A stretch of 64,000 bases of DNA from Ruminococcus bromii (GCF_002834225.1 NZ_NNSR01000056.1:1-64000), one strand, 5' to 3'; positions 1 through 8,907 are shown, numbered from the stretch's first letter. The notes: generated by a model not told the origin, from the letters alone. Numbers and translations are program-made.

Positions 1-1
1 T

Positions 2-1033
2 TGGATGTTAGATTACTTCTATAAATTTGCAACGGGAACATTTAAAAGCGGAATGAACTCAGAACAGGTTTCGGGAGTGTTTAACAACCTTATGGCATCG
101 CCTGTTGAGATGATTATATGGCTTGCGATAATCGTTGTATTCGGATTTTTTGTATGCAGTCGAGGACTTCAAAAAGGCATTGAAAAGGTCAGCAAGGTTA
201 TGATGGTTGCGTTGCTTGCACTGATTATTATTCTTGCAATCAACAGTATGATGCTTTCAAATGCGGGAGAAGGCTTGAGCTTTTATCTTGTTCCCGATTT
301 CGGAAAGGTTAAAGATGTAGGACTCGGCAAGGTAATCACCTCTGCAATGAGTCAGGCGTTTTTCACACTCGGACTCGGAATCGCATCAATGGAAATTTTC
401 GGCAGTTATATGAACAAAGACCGCACGCTTTACGGTGAGGCTGTTCAGATTTGTGCATTGGACACTTTTGTTGCAATTGTTGCCGGACTTATCATCTTCC
501 CTGCTTGCTTTTCATTTGGCGTTCAGCCCGACCAAGGACCTGCCCTTATTTTTGTGACGCTTCCGAATGTTTTCGTAAATATGACGGGCGGTCGGATTTG
601 GGGTACGCTTTTCTTTCTGTTTATGACATTCGCAAGCTTTTCAACGGTTATTGCCGTGTTTGAAAACCTTGTTGCTTTTCTTACCGACACATTCGGCATG
701 AGCAGAACAAAGGCGTCAATTATCAATGGAATTATTATGTTCTTTGCGTGTCTGCCGTGTATTTTTGGATTCAACATTTGGAGTGACTTCAACATTCTCG
801 GCAAAGGTGTGCTTGACCTTGAGGACTTCGTTGTCAGCAACCTTCTTCTTCCGATTGGCGCAATGGTTTATCTCCTGTTCTGCACAACAAAATTCGGCTG
901 GGGCTTTGACAATTACTTTGAAGAATGTAACACGGGTAAAGGTCTTAAACTTTCAAGAGTGCTGAAGCCGTACCTTAAATACGCACTCCCCGTGCTGATT
1001 GTTATTGTGTTCGTTCAAGGCTTTATAGGGTAG
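2..1033 (+). CDS. Sodium-dependent transporter, neurotransmitter:sodium symporter (SNF) family, 3' part
   Basis: The reading frame is open from the first bases of the window, so the start lies upstream. About 343 residues are visible, with at least seven hydrophobic segments. The segment near residue 115 (SQAFFTLGLGIASMEIFGSY) and the later ASFSTVIAVFEN stretch resemble the TM6 and TM8 regions of the SNF/NSS family, which couples inward sodium flow to uptake of amino acids or similar substrates. The substrate cannot be told from this fragment. The gene ends at a composite terminator and converges on the flavodoxin operon. The ATG at 5 is probably internal because family members are usually about 440-500 residues. 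Confidence 0.88.
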   Translation, partial: WMLDYFYKFATGTFKSGMNSEQVSGVFNNLMASPVEMIIWLAIIVVFGFFVCSRGLQKGIEKVSKVMMVALLALIIILAINSMMLSNAGEGLSFYLVPDFGKVKDVGLGKVITSAMSQAFFTLGLGIASMEIFGSYMNKDRTLYGEAVQICALDTFVAIVAGLIIFPACFSFGVQPDQGPALIFVTLPNVFVNMTGGRIWGTLFFLFMTFASFSTVIAVFENLVAFLTDTFGMSRTKASIINGIIMFFACLPCIFGFNIWSDFNILGKGVLDLEDFVVSNLLLPIGAMVYLLFCTTKFGWGFDNYFEECNTGKGLKLSRVLKPYLKYALPVLIVIVFVQGFIG

Positions 1034-1107
1034 GATTAACAATCCCCTACGGCTCAAATTGTGCAAATTCGAACAATGTTACATTCCGACAAAATAACAT
1101 ATAAAAC

Positions 1108-1204
1108 AAAAAACTGTACAACCCATAATGACCCGACCCCCAAAAGTTAGACCAAAAAAATCTAACTTTTGGGGGTCACCACATAATCGGCTGTACAGTT
1201 TTTT
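1108..1204. terminator. Bidirectional terminator with an enlarged loop
   Basis: The outer arms read ctgtacaacc (from 1113) and ggctgtacag (ending 1198). They are flanked by an A-run on the left and a T-run on the right, so the hairpin can end both the symporter (plus) and flavodoxin (minus) transcripts. A hairpin tgcggt-aga-accgca follows at 1211-1225. The same pair of elements occurs downstream of nrdR (3002-3036, minus) with only a 6-base loop. Here the loop holds the inverted repeat described in the next entry. Confidence 0.65.
1124..1187. mobile_element. IS3-like terminal inverted-repeat pair, possible minimal MITE or scar
   Basis: A perfect 17-base inverted repeat (gacccccaaaagttaga at 1135-1151 and its complement at 1161-1177) is separated by only 9 bases. 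It resembles the terminal repeats of IS3-family (IS150-type) elements as I remember them. The direct repeat cataat occurs at 1124-1129 and 1182-1187 on either side and could be a target-site duplication, though 6 bp is longer than the usual 3-4 bp. No transposase is present. Confidence 0.45.
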
Positions 1205-1237
1205 TATTTTTGCGGTAGAACCGCATTACAGAAAGGC

Positions 1238-1711
1238 TTATTTAATTGAATCAATCCATTTTTGAATTTCAGACTTTGGTGTACGCAGAACTGATTCGTC
1301 AAAACGGATATTCATTCCCTGCTTTACATCGGCTGTACCGCAGGCATTTGCAAAATCTTTGAATGTGTGACCAATCCAACCGCCGTTGGTTGCAAACGGA
1401 TAAACCGTCTTGCCCGAAAGGTCATTTCCCTTGAGAAATGTGTGCATTGCAGGGGCAAAAGTGTACCACCAAACAGGTGTTCCGAGAATTACCTCGTCAT
1501 ACTTGCTAAGGTCAATATTAAGCGATTTTATTTCGGGACAATATCCGCTGTTCACTTCATCCTGTCCTTGATTTACAACCGAGTTGTAGTCGCCGTCATA
1601 CGGAACAACAGTTTCGATTCTTGCAATGTCAGCACCCGTGCTTTTCTGAATCATCTCGGCAATGCTTTTTGTGTTGCCACGATAGGAATAATAAACGATA
1701 ACTTTTTTCAT
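1238..1711 (-). CDS. Flavodoxin
   Basis: A 157-residue protein with the N-terminal FMN phosphate-binding loop YSYRGNTKS at residues 8-16 after a first beta strand (KKVIVYY). A later GTPVWWYTFAPAM segment fits the second FMN-binding loop. Length and pattern fit short-chain flavodoxins, cytoplasmic one- or two-electron carriers. It is the third gene of a flavodoxin-cupin-flavodoxin operon, 20 bases after the cupin gene, with GGCGG about 8 bases before the ATG. The redox partner cannot be read from the sequence. Confidence 0.88.
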   Translation of the reverse strand: MKKVIVYYSYRGNTKSIAEMIQKSTGADIARIETVVPYDGDYNSVVNQGQDEVNSGYCPEIKSLNIDLSKYDEVILGTPVWWYTFAPAMHTFLKGNDLSGKTVYPFATNGGWIGHTFKDFANACGTADVKQGMNIRFDESVLRTPKSEIQKWIDSIK

Positions 1712-1731
1712 ATTCAGAAGCCGCCTTTCGA

Positions 1732-2166
1732 TTAACCGAGTTTATTATATTCTTCATCGGTTACGGGTTCACACCACTCGTTTGAACATTCTTCGCCCGG
1801 CATTTCGGTTGCGATGTGTGAGAACCAACTGTCCTTTTTAGCACCGTGCCAATGCTTAACCTCGGCTGGAATTACGATTACCTTACCCGGTGTAAGGCTT
1901 ACAGGCTCTTTGCCCTCTTCCTGATACCAACCCTCACCTGCTGTGCAGATGAGGAGCTGACCGCCGCCGCTCTTTGCGTGGTGAATGTGCCAGTTGTTAC
2001 GACAACCAGGTTCAAATGTTACATTTAAAAGGTGAAGTCCGTCCTCGGGCTTTGTGAGTGGATTTAGGTATGACTCTCCGATAAAATACTTTGCATAGGC
2101 TGTGTTTGGAGTGCCTGTGCCGAATACATTCTGCTTTTCAAATTCATCCTTGTCTGCAATTTTCAT
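1732..2166 (-). CDS. Cupin-domain protein
   Basis: 144 residues forming one conserved-barrel cupin domain. The first metal motif is visible as WHIHHAKSGGGQ followed by GEGWYQEEG, and the second as PGKVIVIPAEVKHWHGA. These His and Glu residues usually bind one divalent metal. Small cupins of this kind are often annotated as carboxymuconolactone-decarboxylase-associated or quercetin-dioxygenase-like, but no specific reaction is supported. It lies between two flavodoxin genes in one operon, which suggests a role in redox or stress metabolism (inference). Confidence 0.85.
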   Translation of the reverse strand: MKIADKDEFEKQNVFGTGTPNTAYAKYFIGESYLNPLTKPEDGLHLLNVTFEPGCRNNWHIHHAKSGGGQLLICTAGEGWYQEEGKEPVSLTPGKVIVIPAEVKHWHGAKKDSWFSHIATEMPGEECSNEWCEPVTDEEYNKLG

Positions 2167-2186
2167 AATATTATCTCCTTGTGTAA

Positions 2187-2693
2187 TTAAAATTTTTTAA
2201 TCCAATCATTAACAATGCCTTCTGCCTTATCGGCATCACTTCCGAACAAGGAAAGTCCGTTTGTTACGGTTGCACCTTTGGCAGTATTTTTAATATCATT
2301 GACTGTGTTTGAAAGTCCGCTTCCCTCGTGAGTGCAGAACGGATGAATTGTTTTGCCCGTAAAATCAAATGTTTCAAGGAAAGTATAAACCGCCATAGGC
2401 ATTGTTCCGCAGTAGTTTGGATAGCCGAGATAAATTTCATCGTAATCGTCAAGATTCGGCAATGAAACAAGTTCGGGTCTTGCCTTTGATTTAAGGTCTT
2501 TAACCGACTGAGCAACACATTCCTTGTAGTTTGCGGAATACGGAACTTTCTGCTCAATTTTAAACATATCGGCTCCTGTGAGGTCTGAAATCATTTTTGC
2601 AACCTTTTCGGTGTTGCCGACTTTTACATAGCGGTACTGACCGCCGAAATAATTTTCATCTGCTCGTGAATAAAATGCAATTAACTTTGCCAT
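2187..2693 (-). CDS. Flavodoxin, longer variant
   Basis: 168 residues. It begins MAKLIAFYSRADENYFGGQY and has an extended phosphate-binding region ending GNTEKVAKMISDLTGAD, so the FMN loop is about ten residues longer than in the flavodoxin at 1238. The DDYDEIYLGYPNYCGTMPMAVYTFL stretch corresponds to the second FMN loop, and a conserved THEGSG segment follows. It is the first gene of the operon, with AAAGGAG about 7 bases before the ATG. The two flavodoxins are clearly diverged paralogues rather than a recent duplication. Confidence 0.88.
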   Translation of the reverse strand: MAKLIAFYSRADENYFGGQYRYVKVGNTEKVAKMISDLTGADMFKIEQKVPYSANYKECVAQSVKDLKSKARPELVSLPNLDDYDEIYLGYPNYCGTMPMAVYTFLETFDFTGKTIHPFCTHEGSGLSNTVNDIKNTAKGATVTNGLSLFGSDADKAEGIVNDWIKKF

Positions 2694-2756
2694 TGTAAAT
2701 CTCCTTTGTTTCAGAATTTTTACTATTTTTCAGTTTGTTTTTTACTTTACAGGAAT

Positions 2757-2787
2757 ATATTACACCCTGAAGTTGACTTTAAGTCAA
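2757..2787 (-). promoter_or_regulatory. MerR-type promoter (19-bp spacer) of the flavodoxin operon
   Basis: On the minus strand TTGACT (2787-2782) and TAATAT (2762-2757) are separated by exactly 19 bases. The spacer carries an imperfect dyad around AAGTCAACTT. An overlong spacer with a dyad is the hallmark of promoters untwisted by MerR-family activators. The start of transcription would fall near 2750. No merR gene is in the window, so the regulator would act from elsewhere. Confidence 0.6.
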
Positions 2788-3001
2788 GAGGCATTTTTGA
2801 TTTTTTCGTATAATTTTTAATTAACTGCATAGGTTGCTTTCCGTACAACACTCTTAGCTTAAATATTCTGCTGTTACTTGTGGGCATCCGATGAACTCCT
2901 CTATTTAAAATTGCAAAAGCAATCGCTATACTTACGCTCGGGCATAGTATGTTTTTGATATTGCAAACTATCTGCACGAACGGAGAGTTGCGGTACACCG
3001 C
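2788..3001. other. Intergenic stretch without a supported gene
   Basis: About 210 bases between the MerR-type promoter and the nrdR terminator. A minus-strand open frame runs through it but would continue across the promoter, so I do not call it. A hairpin tgcggt-ac-accgca lies at about 2988-3001, next to the nrdR terminator. Confidence 0.4.
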
Positions 3002-3036
3002 AAAAAAATACTGTACAACCGAGAAAGGCTGTACAG
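3002..3036 (-). terminator. Intrinsic terminator of nrdR
   Basis: On the minus strand ctgtacagcc-tttctc-ggttgtacag forms a 10-base stem with one G-U pair, followed by TATTTTTTTG. It has the same arms as the terminator at 1108-1204. Confidence 0.8.
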
Positions 3037-3061
3037 CATCGGAATTATTCTTTATAAGAAA

Positions 3062-3520
3062 CTATTTCTTTTCAGTAAGAAGCTTATTGAGTTCGTCCAT
3101 AAAGGTGTTAATATCCTTGAACTGACGATAAACTGATGCAAAACGGACATATGAAACCTCGTCAATATTCTTGAGCTGATCCATTGCAAGCTCACCGATT
3201 TGCTTTGAAGTAATTTCACGTTCAAGGCTTGACTGAAGCTGAGCCTCAATATCATTGACCATATTTTCAATCTGTTCAATTGAAACGGGACGCTTCTCGC
3301 AGGCACGGAGAATTCCGCCTGTAAGCTTGTTGCGGTCAAAAACCTCACGGGATTTGTCACGCTTAACAACAATTATCGGAACAGTTTCAATCACCTCATG
3401 TGTGGTAAAGCGTTTGCCACATCTCAGGCACTCTCTTCTTCTGCGGATTCTTTCGCCGTCATCGGCAGAACGGGAGTCGATAACCTTGCTTTCTTCATAA
3501 CTGCAATATGGACACTTCAT
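3062..3520 (-). CDS. nrdR: Transcriptional repressor NrdR
   Basis: 152 residues, the usual NrdR length. The N-terminal zinc ribbon shows CPYC at residues 3-6 and CLRCGKRF near residue 32, with the family-typical [15 protein letters not shown] and FTTHE motifs between and after. An ATP-cone domain follows ([16 protein letters not shown] onward). NrdR senses ATP/dATP and represses ribonucleotide reductase genes. None of its target genes lies in the window. It has its own promoter and terminator. Confidence 0.97.
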   Translation of the reverse strand: MKCPYCSYEESKVIDSRSADDGERIRRRRECLRCGKRFTTHEVIETVPIIVVKRDKSREVFDRNKLTGGILRACEKRPVSIEQIENMVNDIEAQLQSSLEREITSKQIGELAMDQLKNIDEVSYVRFASVYRQFKDINTFMDELNKLLTEKK

Positions 3521-3553
3521 ATGAAAACCTCCGAATAATTATTCCCTAAAATA

Positions 3554-3581
3554 ATTATAACATACCGTTTTCAAATTTCAA
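3554..3581 (-). promoter_or_regulatory. Promoter of nrdR
   Basis: TTGAAA (3581-3576) and TATAAT (3559-3554) on the minus strand are 16 bases apart, about 35 bases before the nrdR ATG. I did not find an NrdR box pair. Confidence 0.55.
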
Positions 3582-3619
3582 GTATAGAAAATTTACAATT
3601 TAATTACACTTTTATTTCA

Positions 3620-4972
3620 TCAGAGATTGCGGTAATGCTTGACATTTCTCTTCTTCTTTTTGCGTTTCGAACTGATTTTTGAAATAATAAGGTAAATAAT
3701 CAGGATAAGAACAATGAGTGCGATAACCACAATAAACCAGTATGATTGGAACACTGTGCCGATAACATTGAACACATAAAGGATTCCGCTGAGTTCTATT
3801 TTTTCGCCTGCAACAACATTAACCTCGGCAAGCTTTTGCTTTTTGCTGTTTTCGTCTGCCTTATAGTAAATTGTAGCCTTGCCGACTACCGTGCCTTTGT
3901 CGATTGGAGCGTCAATACTTTCGGGAACATCCTGTTCAATAATTATATTCTCATCAGTGCAGTCTTTAGGAACAATTGCGCTGAGGTCGGTTTCGGGATA
4001 AAGCAATGTACTGTTTTTGCCCCAAGCAAGGTTGACCTTTACTTCGCAAAGCGGCTTTGACGATGTTGCTACCGTGTTCATTTCAAGACTTGTCAATGCC
4101 CATCGAAAAAGGTCAGCGGCATCGGTCATTGTTGCGTAATCCTCGGTCACACCCTCTTCATAAGGAGCGTGAAGAAGAATTGCCATATATGAATAGCCGT
4201 CAGCCGACGCTGTTGTTACAAGGCATCTGCCTGCCTCGTTGGTTGTACCCGTTTTGATGCCCTTTGCATACATATAATAATACTCGCCGCCTCGGTTAGC
4301 GTCAATGAGGTAGTTAGTGGTAACAAGGGGTGTATCGTCACCGTCACAAGTGTATGTGCAGGTGTTTGTGATTTCTTCAAAACGAGGGAGCGTGAGCGCA
4401 TATGTAGTGATTTTGTACATATCACGGGCAGTTGTATAGTGGTTAGGATCGTGAAGTCCGTCAGGATTTGCAAAATGGGTATTTTTGCAGCCAAGCTCCT
4501 TTGCCTTTTCGTTCATCATCTCAACAAAATTATCAACATTTCCGTCGCCGATATAATCGGCAAGAACCATTGCGGCATCGTTACCCGAGGGAACCATCAT
4601 GCTGTAGAGCAGGTCGATTGCTGTCATACTCTTGCCGACATGATTTTCAACATTTGCAAGGGAACTGCCTGTGTTTTTGAGAACATCAAGAACCGACTGC
4701 TTAATCGGAATTTTTGTGTTGTCAAGGTCGGCAATGTTTTCAACCGCAATTATGTAGGTCATAATCTTTGTTGTGGATGCAGGATAACGCTTTGCATCTG
4801 CATCTTTTTCATACACGGTCTGACCTGAATCCATATTCACAAGCAATATTGAATCCGACTGTGTTTTTACATCATTGGGATAGGACGCAGCACCCGCTGT
4901 TGTAAAGGCGGAACAGATAATGATGCAAAGCATACAGAGAAGTGAAAGTGTTTTGATTGCTGTTTTTCTCAT
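3620..4972 (-). CDS. D-alanyl-D-alanine carboxypeptidase (DacF/PBP5-like)
   Basis: 450 residues with a signal peptide (residues 1-29, ending TTAGAA). The penicillin-binding active-site motifs of peptidase family S11 are all present: S66-TTK, S129-G-N and K240-T-G. The enzyme removes the terminal D-Ala from peptidoglycan pentapeptides outside the membrane. The C-terminal region has a domain like that of PBP5, then a single membrane helix (about 411-433) and a very basic tail. This differs from the amphipathic anchor of E. coli PBP5. It sits between nrdR and recG. Clostridia carry several paralogues, so I give no symbol. Confidence 0.93.
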   Translation of the reverse strand: MRKTAIKTLSLLCMLCIIICSAFTTAGAASYPNDVKTQSDSILLVNMDSGQTVYEKDADAKRYPASTTKIMTYIIAVENIADLDNTKIPIKQSVLDVLKNTGSSLANVENHVGKSMTAIDLLYSMMVPSGNDAAMVLADYIGDGNVDNFVEMMNEKAKELGCKNTHFANPDGLHDPNHYTTARDMYKITTYALTLPRFEEITNTCTYTCDGDDTPLVTTNYLIDANRGGEYYYMYAKGIKTGTTNEAGRCLVTTASADGYSYMAILLHAPYEEGVTEDYATMTDAADLFRWALTSLEMNTVATSSKPLCEVKVNLAWGKNSTLLYPETDLSAIVPKDCTDENIIIEQDVPESIDAPIDKGTVVGKATIYYKADENSKKQKLAEVNVVAGEKIELSGILYVFNVIGTVFQSYWFIVVIALIVLILIIYLIISKISSKRKKKKRNVKHYRNL

Positions 4973-4999
4973 TTACTTAATTCTCCCATTTATAGTTTG

Positions 5000-7045
5000 T
5001 CAGTTTAAAGCATTTTGTCCGCCGCGATCAAACAGGCGGTCAATCTCTGCTTTTAAAAGTCGTATTTCATCGTTTCGGATATCACCGTAACGGTTCATTA
5101 TATAATCTGCAATTTTTTGCGAAAGCTCAAGGCTTTTTGTGTCGGCAAAATCGGCAATTGACATCTGCGGCAGACCGTGCTGTCTGTGACCGAAAAAGTC
5201 GCCCGGACCTCTCATTTTCAAATCCTCATCGGCAATGACAAAGCCGTTGTTCGTTGAACACATAACCTCAAGCCGTTCTCTTGTTGTTCTGCTGCCTTTG
5301 TCACTGATGAGAATACAATAGGACTGCGAACTACCTCTGCCTACTCTTCCCCTCAGCTGATGAAGCTGTGAAAGTCCGAATCTTTCGGCGTTTTCAATCA
5401 CAATAACCGTAGCATTAGGAACATCAACGCCGACTTCTATTACCGTTGTGGCAACGAGAACGGAATATTCATTCTCGGCAAACTTACGCATAACCTCGTC
5501 TTTTTCGTCGGGCTTCATCTGTCCGTGAACAATGCCGACTGCTATGTCAGGAAATTCCCTCAGCATCAAATCTGCGGCATATTCTTCGGCTGACGCAACA
5601 TCGTCAAGCTCGCCTTCTTCAACAAGGGGACAGACTATGTACGCCTGTCTGCCGTGTTTTACCTCACTGCGGATAAAATCATACACTCCGCCGCGCATCG
5701 CAGAAGTTCGCAACACGGTTTTCACAGGTTTTCTTGACGGCGGAAGCTCATCAATTATTGAAATGTCGAGGTCGCCGAAAATAATAAGTCCGAGGGTTCT
5801 CGGAATCGGGGTGGCACTCATTACAAGCAGATGCGGATTGTTGCCCTTGCCGAGAAGCTTTGCTCTTTGTGCAACGCCGAATCTGTGCTGTTCGTCGGTT
5901 ACGGCAAGTGCAAGATTTTTAAACTCGGTTTTATCGGTAATGAGAGCGTGTGTTCCTATTACCATATCAATTGAACCGTCTGCAAGCGATTTTCTGATTT
6001 GTTTTTTTTCGGACTCCTTGAGTGCGCCTGTCAGCAGACCAACCTTGATATCCGTATTTTCAAAAAGCCTTTGAAATGTTTTGTAATGCTGTCGGGCAAG
6101 GATTTCCGTAGGTGCCATAAACGCGGTCTGAAATCCGTTTTTGGCAACCGTGTAGCAGACCGAGGCGGCAACCGCCGTTTTACCCGAACCTACATCGCCC
6201 TGAACAAGTCGGTTCATTGGAGATGATTTGTTGATTATATCGTTTATGCAGTCCGACACCGCCCGTTTTTGGGCATTTGTCATTGTGAACGGCAAAAGCG
6301 ATTCAAATTCTTCTGAATAATCCTTTGTAATTTTAAGCGAGGTTACTCCCCTGCTGTGGTCACGCAGATTTCTCATTCCGAGGTTCAGCACAACAAGCTC
6401 TTCGGTAACAAGCCTTTTTCGGGCTGTTTCAAGCTGTTGGCAATTTTTTGGAAAGTGAATATCAAACAATGCCTGTCTGAGCGGGCAAAGGTCAAATCTT
6501 TCTCTTACGGCATCCGGCAAAGGGTCATTGATTTTTGATGGCAGCATTGAAAGTGCCTGTCGCACGGCCGATTCAACCGATTTGCTCGGAAGTCCTGCTG
6601 TCTGCCTGTAAATCGGGCGGATTTGCGTTCCTTTAATTGCAGGCGCAAAGGTCGGAGACAGCATCTGCATTCCGTAGCTGTCGGATGAAGTTTTTCCGTA
6701 AAAGAAATATTCTCCGCCCTGTCTGAGCATTGAGCTTATGTATTTATTGTTAAAAAACACAAGCTGGATTGAACCCGTGTCATCATAGACTGCGGTTTTG
6801 GAAATAATTCTTCCGCCGCTTATGCGTGTGTCATTTACCGAGGTTGCAACAATCGCCTTTATGCAGGCGGTTTCACCGTATTCAAGTTCATTGATATGCT
6901 TGATATTGCTCCAGTCCTCGTATGTTCGAGGATAGAAATTTATCAAATCTCCAACGCTTTTTATTCCGAGTCTTGCAAAAAGTGCGGCACGCTTTTCACC
7001 TATTCCGTTCAGGCTTGAAACAGGAGTTTTATAAAGTGATGTCAT
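5000..7045 (-). CDS. recG: ATP-dependent DNA helicase RecG
   Basis: 681 residues, full family length. It has an N-terminal wedge/OB domain (GETACIKAIVATSV), Walker A GDVGSGKTAVAA near residue 285, the DEQH box (VTDEQHRFGVAQR), helicase motif III (SATPIPRTL) and motif VI (QLRGRVGRG). The C-terminal RecG signature (ADEDLKMRGPGDFFG) is intact. RecG remodels stalled forks and Holliday junctions. It follows the FakA-like gene, the usual Firmicutes order (yloV-recG), though a terminator lies between them. Confidence 0.98.
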   Translation of the reverse strand: MTSLYKTPVSSLNGIGEKRAALFARLGIKSVGDLINFYPRTYEDWSNIKHINELEYGETACIKAIVATSVNDTRISGGRIISKTAVYDDTGSIQLVFFNNKYISSMLRQGGEYFFYGKTSSDSYGMQMLSPTFAPAIKGTQIRPIYRQTAGLPSKSVESAVRQALSMLPSKINDPLPDAVRERFDLCPLRQALFDIHFPKNCQQLETARKRLVTEELVVLNLGMRNLRDHSRGVTSLKITKDYSEEFESLLPFTMTNAQKRAVSDCINDIINKSSPMNRLVQGDVGSGKTAVAASVCYTVAKNGFQTAFMAPTEILARQHYKTFQRLFENTDIKVGLLTGALKESEKKQIRKSLADGSIDMVIGTHALITDKTEFKNLALAVTDEQHRFGVAQRAKLLGKGNNPHLLVMSATPIPRTLGLIIFGDLDISIIDELPPSRKPVKTVLRTSAMRGGVYDFIRSEVKHGRQAYIVCPLVEEGELDDVASAEEYAADLMLREFPDIAVGIVHGQMKPDEKDEVMRKFAENEYSVLVATTVIEVGVDVPNATVIVIENAERFGLSQLHQLRGRVGRGSSQSYCILISDKGSRTTRERLEVMCSTNNGFVIADEDLKMRGPGDFFGHRQHGLPQMSIADFADTKSLELSQKIADYIMNRYGDIRNDEIRLLKAEIDRLFDRGGQNALN

Positions 7046-7118
7046 TACCGCACCTCCGTTTTTATTTATTTCAGAACAGCCTATCCATATTCGCAGGACA
7101 GCCTGTCATTACAAAATC

Positions 7119-7147
7119 GGGAGCATAACCGAAAAAATTATGCTCCC
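7119..7147 (-). terminator. Terminator after the FakA-like gene
   Basis: On the minus strand gggagcataa (7147-7138) pairs perfectly with ttatgctccc (7128-7119), followed by a short T-rich stretch (gattttg). It may only partly separate the FakA-like gene from recG, whose start is 74 bases further on. Confidence 0.6.
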
Positions 7148-7167
7148 TGAAAAAACTGATTTAATGC

Positions 7168-8814
7168 TTATTCTACGCTTAAAATGAAATAGTAAACAGG
7201 CTGGTCGCCCTTGACAAGTGTAATATCGGTTTTTGAACCGAATTTTTCACGAAGCTCTTCATAAGCCTTTTCCGCCTCTTCTTCGGTAACATCCTCGCCG
7301 TATATGAGAGTGATAAATGAAGTGTCGCGGCTGACCATATTCTTTGCAAGCTTAACAAGAGCCTTAACGGTGCTCTTTTCCGTAATTGTCAGCTTGCCGT
7401 TTTCAAGAGCGATAATGTCGCCCTCTTTGATTTTCTTACCGCCAAATTCACTACTTCTTGCGGCAAAGGTTACAAGACCTGTTCCCACCGATGCAAGTGC
7501 GTCAGTCATAAGCTGTGCGTTGCTTTCGGCAGAAATTTCGGAATCAAAATTGAGCATAGCCGTCATACCCTGCGGAATTGTTCTTGTCGGAACAATGATG
7601 ACATTTCTGTCTTTTACCATCGGGATTGTCTGCTCTGCGGCAAGAATGATGTTTTTATTGTTTGGAAGAACGAGAACATTCTTGGCAGGAGTTGCCATAA
7701 TTGCCTCATAGATATCGTCTGTACTGGGGTTCATACTTTGGCCGCCGGAAACAACATTGTCACAACCGAGGTCTTTAAAGAGGTCTTTAAGACCGTTACC
7801 TGCGGCAACTGCAACAAAGCCGAAATCGTTTTCTGGTTCTGCGGGAACAAACTTTTCCTTTTCAGCCTTTTTCTTTGTTGACTTGACATTCTTGTGCTGT
7901 TCCTTCATATTCTCAACCTTAACCGTGAGAAGCTGACCGAACTCAAGTCCTTTTGAAAGAGCATTGCCCGGCTGTTCAGTATGAACATGAACCTTGATAA
8001 TCTCATCATCATTTACAACAACTACGCAATCACCGATTGATTCAAGATAACTGCGAAGCTCGCCGATTTCGGTTTCAATCTCGGCATTTCTGCCAACGAT
8101 GAACTCTGTGCAATATGTGAATCTGATGTCATCGTCAAATTCAGCGGCGGCACTTTCAAATGTGCTGACGGTTGCAGGAGCTGTGTCATCGTCAGCTTCA
8201 ATCATAATGCCGTTCTTAATTACAGAGAGCATACCCTCAAAGATTACGCAAAGGCCCTTACCGCCTGCGTCAACAACGCCTGCCTTTTTAAGCACAGGCA
8301 AAAGCTGAGGAGTGATTGCAAGCGCCTCGTTAGCCTTGTCAACGATTGTCTGCCATACAGACACAACATCTCTGTCATACTTAGCGGCTTCGATACCTGC
8401 CTCGTAAGCCATTCTTGCAACCGTGAGAATTGTTCCCTCTGTCGGTTTCATAACAGCCTTGTAAGCGGCGTCAACACCGATTCCGAGTGCTGCGGCAAGA
8501 TTTTTGCCGTCAACTTCTTCAATGTCTTTAAGTCCCTGGGCAAAGCCACGGAATATCAGTGAAGTGATAACACCCGAGTTGCCTCTTGCTCCACGGAGCA
8601 TTGCAGACGCTGTGATACCTGCGGCATCACCTGCACAGGTACCGTCAAAATCTTCAAGTGCTGCGACAGCCGCATTGACTGTCATTGACATATTTGTACC
8701 CGTGTCTCCATCGGGTACAGGGAAAATATTAAGATCATTTATACTGTTTTTTTGGTTTGAAATATTATTCGCACCGGAAATAACAGCCTGTTTGAGAATT
8801 TGTCCGTTTATCAT
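7168..8814 (-). CDS. DAK2-domain protein, fatty acid kinase FakA-like (YloV)
   Basis: 548 residues, the usual YloV/FakA length. The N-terminal Dak2/DhaL-type nucleotide-binding domain shows NIFPVPDGDTGTNMS (near residue 31) with its magnesium-binding aspartates and RGARGNSGVI. The C-terminal domain contains GGQSMNPSTDD, VLPNNKN and VPTRTIPQGM, typical of the FakA family. FakA phosphorylates fatty acids delivered by FakB proteins so they can enter phospholipid synthesis. No fakB is in the window. The next gene is recG, as in many Firmicutes. Confidence 0.92.
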   Translation of the reverse strand: MINGQILKQAVISGANNISNQKNSINDLNIFPVPDGDTGTNMSMTVNAAVAALEDFDGTCAGDAAGITASAMLRGARGNSGVITSLIFRGFAQGLKDIEEVDGKNLAAALGIGVDAAYKAVMKPTEGTILTVARMAYEAGIEAAKYDRDVVSVWQTIVDKANEALAITPQLLPVLKKAGVVDAGGKGLCVIFEGMLSVIKNGIMIEADDDTAPATVSTFESAAAEFDDDIRFTYCTEFIVGRNAEIETEIGELRSYLESIGDCVVVVNDDEIIKVHVHTEQPGNALSKGLEFGQLLTVKVENMKEQHKNVKSTKKKAEKEKFVPAEPENDFGFVAVAAGNGLKDLFKDLGCDNVVSGGQSMNPSTDDIYEAIMATPAKNVLVLPNNKNIILAAEQTIPMVKDRNVIIVPTRTIPQGMTAMLNFDSEISAESNAQLMTDALASVGTGLVTFAARSSEFGGKKIKEGDIIALENGKLTITEKSTVKALVKLAKNMVSRDTSFITLIYGEDVTEEEAEKAYEELREKFGSKTDITLVKGDQPVYYFILSVE

Positions 8815-8907
8815 TTAGGCACATCCTTTTAATGTACATTTCTTAATCAACTGCATAAGCCGATTTTGCACCGACAAACGCAGTTTTACAATAATTCACA
8901 TTATAAC

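Noticed and set aside
2747-2998. An 83-codon minus-strand frame upstream of the flavodoxin operon
   Set aside because: It would run through the MerR-type promoter, has no ribosome site and no family I recognise. A non-coding spacer is simpler.
3521-3619. NrdR boxes or a sign that NrdR regulates its own gene
   Set aside because: I could not find the paired boxes around the promoter.
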